Assembly (NCBI GenBank): GCA_031285625.1
Contig: JAITVV010000050.1
Coordinates: 1-45,304 of the forward strand
From: Prevotella sp.
GTDB taxonomy: Bacteria > Bacteroidota > Bacteroidia > Bacteroidales > Dysgonomonadaceae
Reading direction: 5' to 3'
Length of the DNA: 45,304 nucleotides
Shown here: positions 1-7,859 of the stretch, in pieces
Layout of the letters: each line of letters begins with the position of its first letter
How positions within the stretch are numbered: position 1 is the stretch's first letter
Position numbers and translations under genes: made by a program
The notes under the pieces: generated by a model
What the model saw: only the letters and a program-made list of their open reading frames with translations
Told to the model about the DNA's origin: nothing
The model's database searches: none

Positions 1-106
1 CCGTAAAGATGTTTATTGTACCTTTTTACGGTACGACAAATATCTTGTACAATATTAATAATCAGCAAAATACAAAGCAATGATTATACACTTTGAAAAT
101 AGAACG

Positions 107-130
107 TGTCACTTTTGTCACCTTTGTCAC
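107..130. repeat. Three TGTCAC repeats with exact 9-bp period
   Basis: TGTCAC occurs at 107, 116 and 125, each followed by a short pyrimidine-rich tail, about 100 bases upstream of the ABC-F gene. The regular spacing suggests a small operator array, but the function is unknown. The rest of 1-226 is AT-rich non-coding sequence with a weak stem at 1-31 (CCGTAAA pairing with TTTACGG). Confidence 0.4.
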
Positions 131-191
131 TTTTTTAGAATGAAGTCGGTTGAGGAAAGTATATTCTATATATTTATTGATGCTTTTTCCC

Positions 192-199
192 TACCTTTG
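192..199 (+). promoter_or_regulatory. Bacteroidetes -7 box of the ABC-F gene
   Basis: TACCTTTG matches TAnnTTTG and lies 28 bases before the ATG at 227. No convincing -33 box is visible. Confidence 0.5.
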
Positions 200-226
200 C
201 ACCTTCAAAAATAAAAACGAATATAG

Positions 227-1843
227 ATGCTGATTGTTGACAGCCTAAAAGTAGAGTTAGGTGACAGGATATTATTTGATAATATCAGTTATATAATAAA
301 TGATAAAGATAAAATTGCACTTGTAGGTAAGAATGGGGCAGGGAAGAGTACCATGCTCAAGATTCTGGCAGGTGTAAATTCCAATTTTAGAGGAACCGTT
401 ACCGGGCCTGATGGTGTAACTGTGGGTTACCTGCCTCAGGTAATGAAGGTTACGGATGGACGTACGGTAAGAGAAGAGGCTTCTCTGGCTTTTTCTCATA
501 TTTTCGACCTGCAGGCTAAGATTGAAGATATGAACAAACAATTGGAGACCCGTACCGATTATGAATCGGATGATTATGCTAAATTGATTGATGACTTTTC
601 ACATGCTCATGAGCGTTTGGCTATGGTTGAGGGTATTAATTTTGAAGGAGAGGTAGAGAAAACATTGCTTGGCCTTGGATTTAAACGTACAGACCTTGAG
701 CGTCCTACTAGTGAGTTTAGTGGAGGGTGGCGTATGCGTGTTGAATTGGCTAAGCTGCTATTGAGAAATCCTGATGTTATGTTACTAGATGAGCCTACCA
801 ACCATCTTGATATAGAATCTATTGGCTGGCTCGAAGATTTTATTAATACGCAGGCTAAAGCTGTTGTACTTATCTCTCACGACAGGGCGTTTATTGATGC
901 AGTTACTACACGTACCATTGAATTGACTATGGGGCGTATTTATGATTATAAAGTGAATTACTCTAAATATGTGGAGTTGCGTCAGGAGCGACGTCAGCAG
1001 CAGATACATGCATGGGAAGCACAACAAAAGCAAATAGCCGAGATAGAGGAATTTATAGAACGGTTCAGAGCACAGGCAGCTAAGGCTGTGTTGGTACAGA
1101 GCCGTATACGCCAGTTAGAGAAAATGGAGCGTGTAGAGATAGACGAAGAAGATAAGTCTCAGGTGCGTATTCGTTTTCAGCAGGCAATCCGTCCGGGTAA
1201 TTATCCTCTTACAGTGGATATGGTTACAAAAAAATATGATGATTATCTCGTATTTGAGAATGCAAACCTGATGATTGAGCGCGGGGAGAAAATCGCTTTG
1301 GCCGGAAAGAATGGTGAAGGAAAATCAACCTTCGTGAAATGTATAATGGGTGAAACACCATATGAGGGAAGTATGATGCTTGGGCATAATGTGCAGGTTG
1401 GATATTTTGCTCAAAATCAAGCTGATCTGTTAGATGAAGATCTGACTGTGTTCGAGACTATCGACCGGGTAGCCGAAGGTGATATACGTACTCAGATACG
1501 TAATATTCTGGGAGCATTTATGTTTAATAGGGATGATTCGGAAAAGAAGGTGAAAGTACTGTCAGGGGGGGAGAGAACGCGTCTGGCTATGATAAAACTT
1601 CTGTTAGAACCGGTGAATCTGCTTATTCTTGATGAGCCGACCAATCATCTTGACCTGAAAACAAAGGAAGTACTGAAAAATGCGCTACTGGATTACGATG
1701 GTACAGTAATTCTTGTATCACATGATCGTGATTTTCTGGATGGACTGGTGACAAAGGTATATGAGTTTTCAGATAAAAAAGTGAGGGAGCATATTGGAGG
1801 TATTAAAGATTTCTTGGCAAAGAAGAGAGCTTTATCTTCGTAA
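227..1843 (+). CDS. ABC-F family ATPase (ribosome-associated type)
   Basis: Two ABC ATPase domains sit in one chain without membrane segments, which defines the ABC-F class; these proteins act on ribosomes in translation quality control or antibiotic protection. The first domain has Walker A GKNGAGKST (near residue 35), signature FSGGWRMR and Walker B/H region LLDEPTNHLD (near 190). The second has GKNGEGKST (near 362), LSGGERTR and LILDEPTNHLD (near 473). A charged helical linker at about 240-310 separates them. At 538 residues it is shorter than Uup or YheS and close in size to EttA/YbiT-like members. I cannot assign a subclass, so no symbol is given. It appears monocistronic, with its own -7 box and a separate promoter for the next gene. 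Confidence 0.93.
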   Translation: MLIVDSLKVELGDRILFDNISYIINDKDKIALVGKNGAGKSTMLKILAGVNSNFRGTVTGPDGVTVGYLPQVMKVTDGRTVREEASLAFSHIFDLQAKIEDMNKQLETRTDYESDDYAKLIDDFSHAHERLAMVEGINFEGEVEKTLLGLGFKRTDLERPTSEFSGGWRMRVELAKLLLRNPDVMLLDEPTNHLDIESIGWLEDFINTQAKAVVLISHDRAFIDAVTTRTIELTMGRIYDYKVNYSKYVELRQERRQQQIHAWEAQQKQIAEIEEFIERFRAQAAKAVLVQSRIRQLEKMERVEIDEEDKSQVRIRFQQAIRPGNYPLTVDMVTKKYDDYLVFENANLMIERGEKIALAGKNGEGKSTFVKCIMGETPYEGSMMLGHNVQVGYFAQNQADLLDEDLTVFETIDRVAEGDIRTQIRNILGAFMFNRDDSEKKVKVLSGGERTRLAMIKLLLEPVNLLILDEPTNHLDLKTKEVLKNALLDYDGTVILVSHDRDFLDGLVTKVYEFSDKKVREHIGGIKDFLAKKRALSS

Positions 1844-1869
1844 GGGGGCTGTAAGTTTATGTTTTTTAT

Positions 1870-1877
1870 TATATTTG
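1870..1877 (+). promoter_or_regulatory. -7 box of the small lipoprotein gene
   Basis: TATATTTG, a full TAnnTTTG match, lies 43 bases upstream of the ATG at 1921. Confidence 0.5.
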
Positions 1878-1920
1878 CATTTACTGTCAAATTTTATCAC
1901 AACTGCAAAAATTAACAAAC

Positions 1921-2403
1921 ATGAAAAAATTACTATTCTCTTTAGTCGCAGTAGCACTTATTCTGGTGTCTTGTGGAGGCTCATCACCAACAGCTTTCAA
2001 TAATGGTATTGTTCAGGCTCATACAAATCTGTCTCAGATTGGCTCTTCTTATATTAATACATTATCATCAGCTGTCAGTTCGGGTACATACGATGCTATT
2101 GCTGCGCAAACTGATAGTGCATTAGTTAAAATAGATGCAGAATTAACTGCTGTAAAAGCACTCGAAGTACCTAAAGGCGGCGATGCTTATAAAGCAGCAG
2201 CAGTGAAAGCATGTGAGAGCCTTAGAGCATTCATCGAATCAGGTAAGAGTTTCTCTGCATTAACAAAGGAATCTTCTGTGGATGAATATAACAAGGTTTC
2301 AGCTGAGTATGAGGCTAAAATGAAAGTATATACTGAAGATATTGAGGCCTTGACTGATGCTCAGGAAGCATACGCCACAGAGGCTGGATACAAGGTACAG
2401 TAA
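1921..2403 (+). CDS. Small secreted lipoprotein, LIC11966-like
   Basis: The 160-residue product begins with a lysine-rich N-terminus, a hydrophobic stretch and a lipobox ending LVSCGG, so Cys19 should be lipidated after signal peptidase II cleavage. The mature part is predicted mostly helical and rich in Ala, Ser and Glu. It resembles the LIC11966-type surface proteins common in Bacteroidetes, small helical lipoproteins of unknown function, but I recall this similarity rather than having tested it. The gene has its own -7 box and ends at a strong bidirectional terminator shared with tilS, so it is probably transcribed alone. Confidence 0.8.
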   Translation: MKKLLFSLVAVALILVSCGGSSPTAFNNGIVQAHTNLSQIGSSYINTLSSAVSSGTYDAIAAQTDSALVKIDAELTAVKALEVPKGGDAYKAAAVKACESLRAFIESGKSFSALTKESSVDEYNKVSAEYEAKMKVYTEDIEALTDAQEAYATEAGYKVQ

Positions 2404-2420
2404 TTTTATACCATATATAA

Positions 2421-2456
2421 AAAACAGGCTTGGAAATTTCCTAAGCCTGTTTTTAT
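2421..2456. terminator. Bidirectional terminator between lipoprotein and tilS
   Basis: AACAGGCTT (2423-2431) pairs with AAGCCTGTT (2443-2451), with an inner palindrome GGAAATTTCC, and is followed by a T-run. An A-run on the other side lets it serve convergent tilS as well. Confidence 0.85.
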
Positions 2457-2463
2457 TTTATAA

Positions 2464-3783
2464 TTAGTTTTCCAATACTTGTATTTTAATCACCTCATTA
2501 GTAGATGATTCTGTCTTAAATCGTTCGTCTGAACGTTCACCTATTATCCATACAATATCATTTCCGGAGCATAATAACCATGCTTCTTCTTTATCAAATA
2601 TACTGTATTTCTTGTCAGTGAAATAATCACTTACTTTTTTCTTTCCTTTCATACCAAATGGAATAAACCAGTCGCCCTGTTTCCATCTTCTTATTATAAG
2701 TGGATAGCTGATTTTACTCTTATCTATATAAAGGATATTCTTATTTTTCTCGATTGAGAAATTCTCATCTATTATAATAGTTTTTATTGTCATAGAAACA
2801 GGATATGCTATTGTAGAATCATCTTGACGGATTGTGAAGCTGTCAACAGATAAGTTCTCTTTTTTCTTTAGTATAAAGTAATCCCTGTCCCTGATTAGCT
2901 TATGAGTTTCTGAGTAGAATATCTTACCCGGCTGACTAATAAGTGACTCAAATATTTGCCTTACCGTTGCCGAATTAAATTTATAGGGAGCTAACAGTTC
3001 ATATAATATTGCTTCAGGTTCGATATATCGTATCAGTGATTTAATATCTATAGCATCATCTTTGAATATATCATTTCTTACTTGCGCCATATAGAAATTA
3101 TATATGGTTTCCACTTGCCTTAAGTGCTCTGCAGTGCGATTAATAGACTCTTTGACTGATGGGTTGATTGTTTCCAGCAAAGGAATAATGTTTAATCTGA
3201 TTTTATTTCGAGTGTACAAATCCTCACTGTTTGTACTGTCGTCTACATAACTCAGTTTTCGCTCTTTCAGGTAGTCCAATATCTCATTTCTACCAAGACA
3301 GAGTAGAGGACGCACGATATATTCGTTTTGTGCATTAATGCCCGTTAGACCTCGTATTCCTGTTCCTCGTATAAGATTGAGTAAGATCGTTTCAATTGAG
3401 TCATCTCTATGGTGAGCTACAGCAATTCTATCGGCCAGATGTATCACTCTTATCTGTTCAAACCAATTATACCTTAACTCACGGGCAGCCATTTCTATCG
3501 AGATGGATTTTAGTTCTGCATAGGCTTCGGTATCAAAATCTATTCGTTCATATTTCAGATTATATTTGATGCATAATTCTTCCACAAAGAAAGCATCCCT
3601 GTTGGATTCTTCTCCCCGGAGATGGAAATTACAATGTGCAACTACGCATTCATATTTCAAACTATGCAAGATGTCGAGCAGTGCTACCGAATCGGCTCCA
3701 CCACTCACCCCTACGATTACTTTACTGTAGTCTTCCAGTAATTGATTTTCTGCTATATATTGTACAACTTGCGATATACTCAT
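2464..3783 (-). CDS. tilS: tRNA(Ile)-lysidine synthase
   Basis: TilS joins lysine to the wobble cytidine of the CAU-anticodon isoleucine tRNA using ATP, which switches the tRNA to AUA decoding; the gene is normally essential. The PP-loop motif SGGADS is at about residues 27-32, followed by the HCNFHLRGEES region typical of TilS, and the C-terminal third contains RRWKQGDWFIPFGMKGKKKV, the TilS C-terminal core. An upstream in-frame ATG at 3795 exists. I chose the ATG at 3783, giving 439 residues, because the -7 box at 3793-3800 would overlap the longer version. It diverges from the Crp/Fnr gene across about 60 bases. Confidence 0.93.
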   Translation of the reverse strand: MSISQVVQYIAENQLLEDYSKVIVGVSGGADSVALLDILHSLKYECVVAHCNFHLRGEESNRDAFFVEELCIKYNLKYERIDFDTEAYAELKSISIEMAARELRYNWFEQIRVIHLADRIAVAHHRDDSIETILLNLIRGTGIRGLTGINAQNEYIVRPLLCLGRNEILDYLKERKLSYVDDSTNSEDLYTRNKIRLNIIPLLETINPSVKESINRTAEHLRQVETIYNFYMAQVRNDIFKDDAIDIKSLIRYIEPEAILYELLAPYKFNSATVRQIFESLISQPGKIFYSETHKLIRDRDYFILKKKENLSVDSFTIRQDDSTIAYPVSMTIKTIIIDENFSIEKNKNILYIDKSKISYPLIIRRWKQGDWFIPFGMKGKKKVSDYFTDKKYSIFDKEEAWLLCSGNDIVWIIGERSDERFKTESSTNEVIKIQVLEN

Positions 3784-3792
3784 GATTAGACA

Positions 3793-3811
3793 CAAAAATA
3801 ATATATCTTTG
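3793..3811. promoter_or_regulatory. Back-to-back -7 boxes for tilS and the Crp/Fnr gene
   Basis: On the minus strand TATTTTTG (3800-3793) faces tilS. On the plus strand TATCTTTG (3804-3811) faces the regulator gene. The two boxes are almost adjacent, so the two promoters probably compete or share regulation. Confidence 0.55.
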
Positions 3812-3843
3812 TCTATATCAGTAAAAAATCAAATAATTGTTTA

Positions 3844-4521
3844 ATGGCAGACAATATAAAGGAATTACTTAAGTGTGACTTGTTCTCTTTCATTAATGAA
3901 GGAGAAATAATTGATATTTTAGATAGACTGAATGTAAAAGAAACTAAATTCCTGAAGGGAGATATTCTTGCCATGCAGGATGAGCCTTGTAATAGGCTTA
4001 TTATATTAACATCGGGTAGTGTTAAAGCTGAAATGACCGATCCTTCAGGTAAGGTTGTGAAAGTTGAGGATATTTCGGCACCTAGTCCTTTAGCAATACT
4101 TTTTTTATTTGGAGTTAACAATCGTTTTCCGGTACAGGCTACTGCCCGTGAGGATGTAACAGCTCTTGTTATACCTAAAAGTTCTGTATTGAAGATGCTT
4201 CAAATGAATGAGCATATCCTGGAGAATTATCTTAATATTTCGGCTATATATGCATCTAAATTATCAAAGAAACTTCATTTCATGTCTTTCAGGACTATTC
4301 GTCAGAAGATAGCATTGTATTTATTAGATTTGATGAAAGAAGGGGATTTTCTGGTTGAAATGGATCGTACTCAAAATTCTTTAGCTGAATTTTTCGGCGT
4401 TTCGCGTCCGTCTTTAGCACGTGAAATGTATAATATGCAGGAAGACGGATTAATTGAGGTAAACCGGAAACACATCCGTATTCTGGATAAGCATAAATTA
4501 ATTCAGCTTGTGAAATTTTAG
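3844..4521 (+). CDS. Crp/Fnr family transcriptional regulator
   Basis: This is a 225-residue one-component regulator. Residues about 15-125 form a cyclic-nucleotide-binding-type beta roll (FLKGDILAMQDEPCNRLIIL), and residues about 150-215 carry a winged helix-turn-helix with NSLAEFFGVSRPSLAREMYN as recognition region. The N-terminal cysteine cluster of oxygen-sensing Fnr is absent, so an iron-sulphur sensor is unlikely. The effector is unknown; Bacteroidetes members of this class are often linked to redox or nitrosative stress, which I cannot confirm here. It is divergent from tilS and convergent with the HD gene, with 1 base between stops and no visible terminator. Confidence 0.9.
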   Translation: MADNIKELLKCDLFSFINEGEIIDILDRLNVKETKFLKGDILAMQDEPCNRLIILTSGSVKAEMTDPSGKVVKVEDISAPSPLAILFLFGVNNRFPVQATAREDVTALVIPKSSVLKMLQMNEHILENYLNISAIYASKLSKKLHFMSFRTIRQKIALYLLDLMKEGDFLVEMDRTQNSLAEFFGVSRPSLAREMYNMQEDGLIEVNRKHIRILDKHKLIQLVKF

Positions 4522-4522
4522 A

Positions 4523-5749
4523 TTATAGCTTGAGATAGGAAAAATAATGCTTTTGTACCTTCTTTGCCAGTAACTGAATATTGAGCATATCGGAAGCTTC
4601 TGATATATCTTTGATAGAGCCATCATTATACAAAATGTCTATACTATCGTCGGCTTCATTATACATATTTGTGTAGATAACGTCGGATGAGTAGAAATAA
4701 GATGCTTCATGCTCGCTTATATTAAATTCGGTCATATATCTGTTCATATATTTCTGAATATATGAAGGTGACAAAGGTTCATTTGTTATTTCAATTTTGA
4801 ACAGATTTCTATTTACCAGGCAGGTACTCAGTTTTGATAATACAATATCTTCATGATCTGCCCATACTTTTAGTGCACACCATATATCATTATCATCTAG
4901 TTTTGCGAAATTTTCTAAAACGATATCTTTGTCTGATTCAAGCAAGGCTTTATTTACATTATTTTCTAAGAAGTAGCGTAAAGCAGGAGATGCAAATAGC
5001 TTTACCTCTTTATTTGATAATTCTTTTGCCCGATCCAAGGCTTTTATTAACATCTTTTCTGCTGCTACGGCCGTTTTGTGGAGATATACTTGCCAATACA
5101 TCAGCCGACGGGATGTAAGAAAATTCTCAATAGAGTAAATTCCCTTTGCTTCTACAACTAACTTATCATCTTTAAGATCAAGCATTTTTATTATACGGGC
5201 AGATCCTATATTACCCTCTGTTACACCTGAGAAAAAACTATCCCGTCTTAAGTAATCCAGACGGTCTACATCCAATTGTCCACTGACAAGCTGATGAAGA
5301 AACTTTTTAGGATATTGGTTCTTGAATATAGAGATACAAATATCTAATTCTCCATCTAGTTCTTTATTTAAATGATTCATGAATGCTAAAGAAAACTCTT
5401 CGTGATGTATTCCATTTGTCAGGGTGTGTTCCAAGGCATGGGAAAAGGGACCGTGTCCTACATCATGTAGTAGAATACAGGCTAATGCTCCTGTGGCTTC
5501 TTCGTTTGTGATTTCATGTCCTTTGGCCCTCAGATTGTTAATAGCCTCGTCCATCAGATACATTGCACCAATGGAATGATGTAGGCGGGTATGTTGTGCA
5601 CCGGGATAGACAAAAAAGGCTAAGCCCATTTGCTTAATACGATTTAAACGCTGTAATATAGGGTGTTGTATCAGGTTGTATAGAAAATTATTAGGTATAG
5701 TGATGAATCCGAATACGGGATCGTTAATAATTTTTTTTCTTATTGTCAT
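4523..5749 (-). CDS. HD-domain phosphohydrolase (YdhJ/SAMHD1-like)
   Basis: The metal-binding HD signature is complete: an upstream His in RLHHSIGAMYLM, the HD pair in LLHDVGHGPFSHALEH (near residue 100 of the chosen start) and the later Asp in DRLDYLRRDS. This arrangement is typical of dNTP triphosphohydrolase-like enzymes such as SAMHD1 and dGTPase, though the substrate of this bacterial branch is not established. An in-frame ATG at 5782 exists, but the promoter box at 5768-5775 lies inside that extension. I therefore chose the internal ATG at 5749 (MTIRKK...), giving 408 residues. It is convergent with the Crp/Fnr gene and apparently monocistronic. Confidence 0.88.
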   Translation of the reverse strand: MTIRKKIINDPVFGFITIPNNFLYNLIQHPILQRLNRIKQMGLAFFVYPGAQHTRLHHSIGAMYLMDEAINNLRAKGHEITNEEATGALACILLHDVGHGPFSHALEHTLTNGIHHEEFSLAFMNHLNKELDGELDICISIFKNQYPKKFLHQLVSGQLDVDRLDYLRRDSFFSGVTEGNIGSARIIKMLDLKDDKLVVEAKGIYSIENFLTSRRLMYWQVYLHKTAVAAEKMLIKALDRAKELSNKEVKLFASPALRYFLENNVNKALLESDKDIVLENFAKLDDNDIWCALKVWADHEDIVLSKLSTCLVNRNLFKIEITNEPLSPSYIQKYMNRYMTEFNISEHEASYFYSSDVIYTNMYNEADDSIDILYNDGSIKDISEASDMLNIQLLAKKVQKHYFSYLKL

Positions 5750-5767
5750 ATTATAAATATTTAGATT

Positions 5768-5775
5768 CAAAGATA
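5768..5775 (-). promoter_or_regulatory. -7 box of the HD gene
   Basis: The minus strand reads TATCTTTG here, 18 bases before the chosen ATG. This argues against the longer reading of the gene. Confidence 0.55.
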
Positions 5776-5884
5776 CATACATTTCTCATCTTATAAATAT
5801 GGATTAAGGGGGATTTGATAGGTATTATATATGTGCTATCACTTTTTTTTATTAAATTAATGTGCTTATTTACAATAAATGCTA

Positions 5885-5892
5885 TATATTTG
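5885..5892 (+). promoter_or_regulatory. -7 box of the terC leader
   Basis: TATATTTG is a full match to TAnnTTTG. Initiation about 7 bases downstream would give a leader of roughly 160 bases before terC. Confidence 0.45.
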
Positions 5893-5918
5893 AACTCCGA
5901 TGACAAAAGAATTGCAAC

Positions 5919-6014
5919 GTGAAAAAAATTATTATCAGAATTAAGTATTTTCTAGGACTTATAAAGACTGATAGAAACGCTGTCATAAAAGATTATTTAG
6001 AAAAAATGGCATAA
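5919..6014 (+). CDS. Possible 31-residue leader ORF upstream of terC
   Basis: A GTG-started frame of 31 codons has a basic, hydrophobic N-terminus (KKIIIRIKYF) and a helical C-terminal half, ending in TAA 44 bases before terC. It overlaps another short frame starting with ATG at 5900. Its position between the -7 box and a hairpin would suit a leader peptide, but no homology is known to me and it may be chance. Confidence 0.22.
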   Translation: MKKIIIRIKYFLGLIKTDRNAVIKDYLEKMA

Positions 6015-6023
6015 TTTCCAAAC

Positions 6024-6051
6024 GAGTCAAAATCTTTATTAATTTTGACTC
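6024..6051 (+). promoter_or_regulatory. Hairpin covering the terC ribosome-binding region
   Basis: GAGTCAAAAT (6024-6033) and ATTTTGACTC (6042-6051) form a perfect 10-bp stem with an 8-base loop, ending only 6 bases before the terC ATG. There is no T-run after it, so it is not a classical terminator. It is more likely to mask the ribosome-binding site or to be a protein-binding palindrome. The conserved core of the yybP-ykoY manganese riboswitch is not recognisable. Confidence 0.5.
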
Positions 6052-6057
6052 AAAAAA

Positions 6058-6888
6058 ATGGAAATTTTAGAAACGTTTCTCATGCCTAGTGCTTGGATCG
6101 CACTATTGACTTTATCATTTCTGGAAATTGTTTTGGGCATAGACAATATAGTCTTTTTGTCCATTGTTTCAGCGAAGTTACCTGCTAAGGAACAGCCAAA
6201 GGCTCGCTCTATAGGGCTTATTTTGGCTATGCTTTTTCGGATAGCATTGCTATTCTGTATATCATGGTTAATGAAGCTTACTCAGCCAATATTAAGTTTT
6301 GATACAGAGTGGTTAGATGGTTCTATATCCGGACAGAGTATCATAATCCTTGTCGGGGGGCTTTTCTTACTTTATAAAAGTGTTACAGAAATACATCATA
6401 AGCTTGAAGGTGAAAGTGATGCTGTACATGGCAAATCAAAGACCAGTTTTATGGGTGTTATAGTACAAATAGTGGCACTTGATATTGTATTTTCATTTGA
6501 TAGTGTGCTAACAGCTGTAGGATTGGTAAGCTTCAGTGAGTTTGGTTATGTGGGAGCAATGACAATTATGGTAACTGCAGTCGTGATAGCTGTTATGATC
6601 ATGCTATTATTTTCAGGTCCGGTCAGTAAATTTGTTAATGAACATCCAACTATTCAGATGCTAGGCCTCTCGTTTCTGATCTTAATCGGAGTTATGCTAA
6701 TTGTTGAAGCAGCACATCTTTCCCATCTTTCTGTTTTTGGCTCTGTAGTAGGAGAAATACCTAAAGGATATATTTATTTTGCTATAGCTTTTTCTTTGCT
6801 GGTTGAGTTCCTTAATATGAAATTAAGAAAGAAATCAACTCCGGTAAAACTAAAAGACTCGGAATTAGTGGAAGAGGAAAAAGAATAG
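6058..6888 (+). CDS. TerC/Alx-family integral membrane protein
   Basis: This is a 276-residue membrane protein with about seven hydrophobic segments. The two hallmark acidic motifs of the family are present: EIVLGIDNIVFLS near residue 24 and DIVFSFDSVLTAVG near residue 140. TerC-family proteins are linked to manganese export, tellurite resistance or metal loading of exported proteins; which applies here cannot be read from the sequence. The C-terminus is a charged cytoplasmic tail. Translation may be controlled by the hairpin just upstream, and a strong terminator follows, so the gene is monocistronic. Confidence 0.93.
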   Translation: MEILETFLMPSAWIALLTLSFLEIVLGIDNIVFLSIVSAKLPAKEQPKARSIGLILAMLFRIALLFCISWLMKLTQPILSFDTEWLDGSISGQSIIILVGGLFLLYKSVTEIHHKLEGESDAVHGKSKTSFMGVIVQIVALDIVFSFDSVLTAVGLVSFSEFGYVGAMTIMVTAVVIAVMIMLLFSGPVSKFVNEHPTIQMLGLSFLILIGVMLIVEAAHLSHLSVFGSVVGEIPKGYIYFAIAFSLLVEFLNMKLRKKSTPVKLKDSELVEEEKE

Positions 6889-6913
6889 GATAATATAATT
6901 ATCAAGATAAACG

Positions 6914-6942
6914 AAAATCCCATTTTATAATGGGATTTTTTT
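6914..6942 (+). terminator. Terminator of terC
   Basis: AATCCCATT (6916-6924) pairs with AATGGGATT (6929-6937) around a TTAT loop, followed by T residues. Confidence 0.85.
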
Positions 6943-6982
6943 ATTTTAACCATCTGCCTGTGATTTTAGTTGTTATAGGACT

Positions 6983-6990
6983 TATCTTTG
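6983..6990 (+). promoter_or_regulatory. -7 box of lipA
   Basis: TATCTTTG lies 19 bases before the lipA ATG and downstream of the terC terminator. Confidence 0.5.
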
Positions 6991-7008
6991 TAATGCAATA
7001 AAAAAAAC

Positions 7009-7851
7009 ATGGAACACGTAAAAAAGCCTGATTGGTTAAAAATAAGGTTAGGAGGAAATGATAGTTTTTCTCAAACACAGAATATAGTAGAATCTCATGG
7101 TTTACATACTATTTGTACGAGTGGAAGATGTCCCAATATGGGGGAATGCTGGGGACGTGGTACGGCTACGTTTATGATAGGGGGAGATATATGTACCCGG
7201 TCATGTAAGTTTTGTAATACCAAGACAGGTAAGCCATTACCACTAAATCCGAAAGAACCCGCTAATGTGGCCGAGTCTATCCGTCTCATGAAATTGAAAC
7301 ATGCAGTTATTACGTCTGTAGACAGGGATGATTTGCCTGATCAGGGAGCTCAACATTGGGTAGAAACGATTCACAAAATACGGGAAATAAATCCTACTAC
7401 AACTATAGAAGTACTTATACCTGATTTTCAAGGTAAAATGGAGCTGGTCGATCTGGTATGTGAGGCTATGCCCAATGTGATCTCTCATAATATGGAGACA
7501 GTTAGGCGACTAACCCCACAAGTACGTAGCGCTGCAAAATATGATATTAGTTTATCGGTGTTGAAACGTGTTGCAGGGAATGGTCTAAAAGCCAAATCAG
7601 GAATAATGCTGGGATTAGGAGAAACTGATGAAGAAATATTGCAACTGATGGACGATTTGTTATCGGTTAACTGTGGTGTGCTTACAATAGGTCAATATTT
7701 ACAGCCTAGTCGGAAACACCTTCCGGTATCTGCTTATATTCATCCAGATGAATTCAGAAAATTAAAACAAATAGCATTGGATAAAGGCTTTAGCTATGTG
7801 GAAAGCGGACCATTGGTGCGGTCATCCTATCATGCTGAAAACTGTTTGTAG
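7009..7851 (+). CDS. lipA: Lipoyl synthase
   Basis: LipA is a radical-SAM enzyme that inserts two sulphur atoms into octanoyl groups on lipoyl-dependent proteins. Both iron-sulphur sets are visible. The auxiliary cluster is CX4CX5C (Cys36, 41 and 47) and the radical-SAM cluster is CX3CX2C (Cys62, 66 and 69). The C-terminal RSSYHAE contains the serine that ligates the auxiliary cluster. At 280 residues it has normal length. The gene is convergent with the methyltransferase gene with only 8 bases between them, and no terminator is visible in that gap. Confidence 0.97.
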   Translation: MEHVKKPDWLKIRLGGNDSFSQTQNIVESHGLHTICTSGRCPNMGECWGRGTATFMIGGDICTRSCKFCNTKTGKPLPLNPKEPANVAESIRLMKLKHAVITSVDRDDLPDQGAQHWVETIHKIREINPTTTIEVLIPDFQGKMELVDLVCEAMPNVISHNMETVRRLTPQVRSAAKYDISLSVLKRVAGNGLKAKSGIMLGLGETDEEILQLMDDLLSVNCGVLTIGQYLQPSRKHLPVSAYIHPDEFRKLKQIALDKGFSYVESGPLVRSSYHAENCL

Positions 7852-7859
7852 TAGCCGTA

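Noticed and set aside
272-1033. Minus-strand open frames inside the ABC-F gene
   Set aside because: They are antisense to a gene with complete motifs and have no promoter or recognisable content.
3793-3811. Longer tilS reading from the ATG at 3795
   Set aside because: It would overlap the -7 box; the ATG at 3783 gives the normal TilS start.
5783-6057. yybP-ykoY manganese riboswitch upstream of terC
   Set aside because: The conserved core of that riboswitch is not visible; only a simple hairpin and AT-rich DNA are present.
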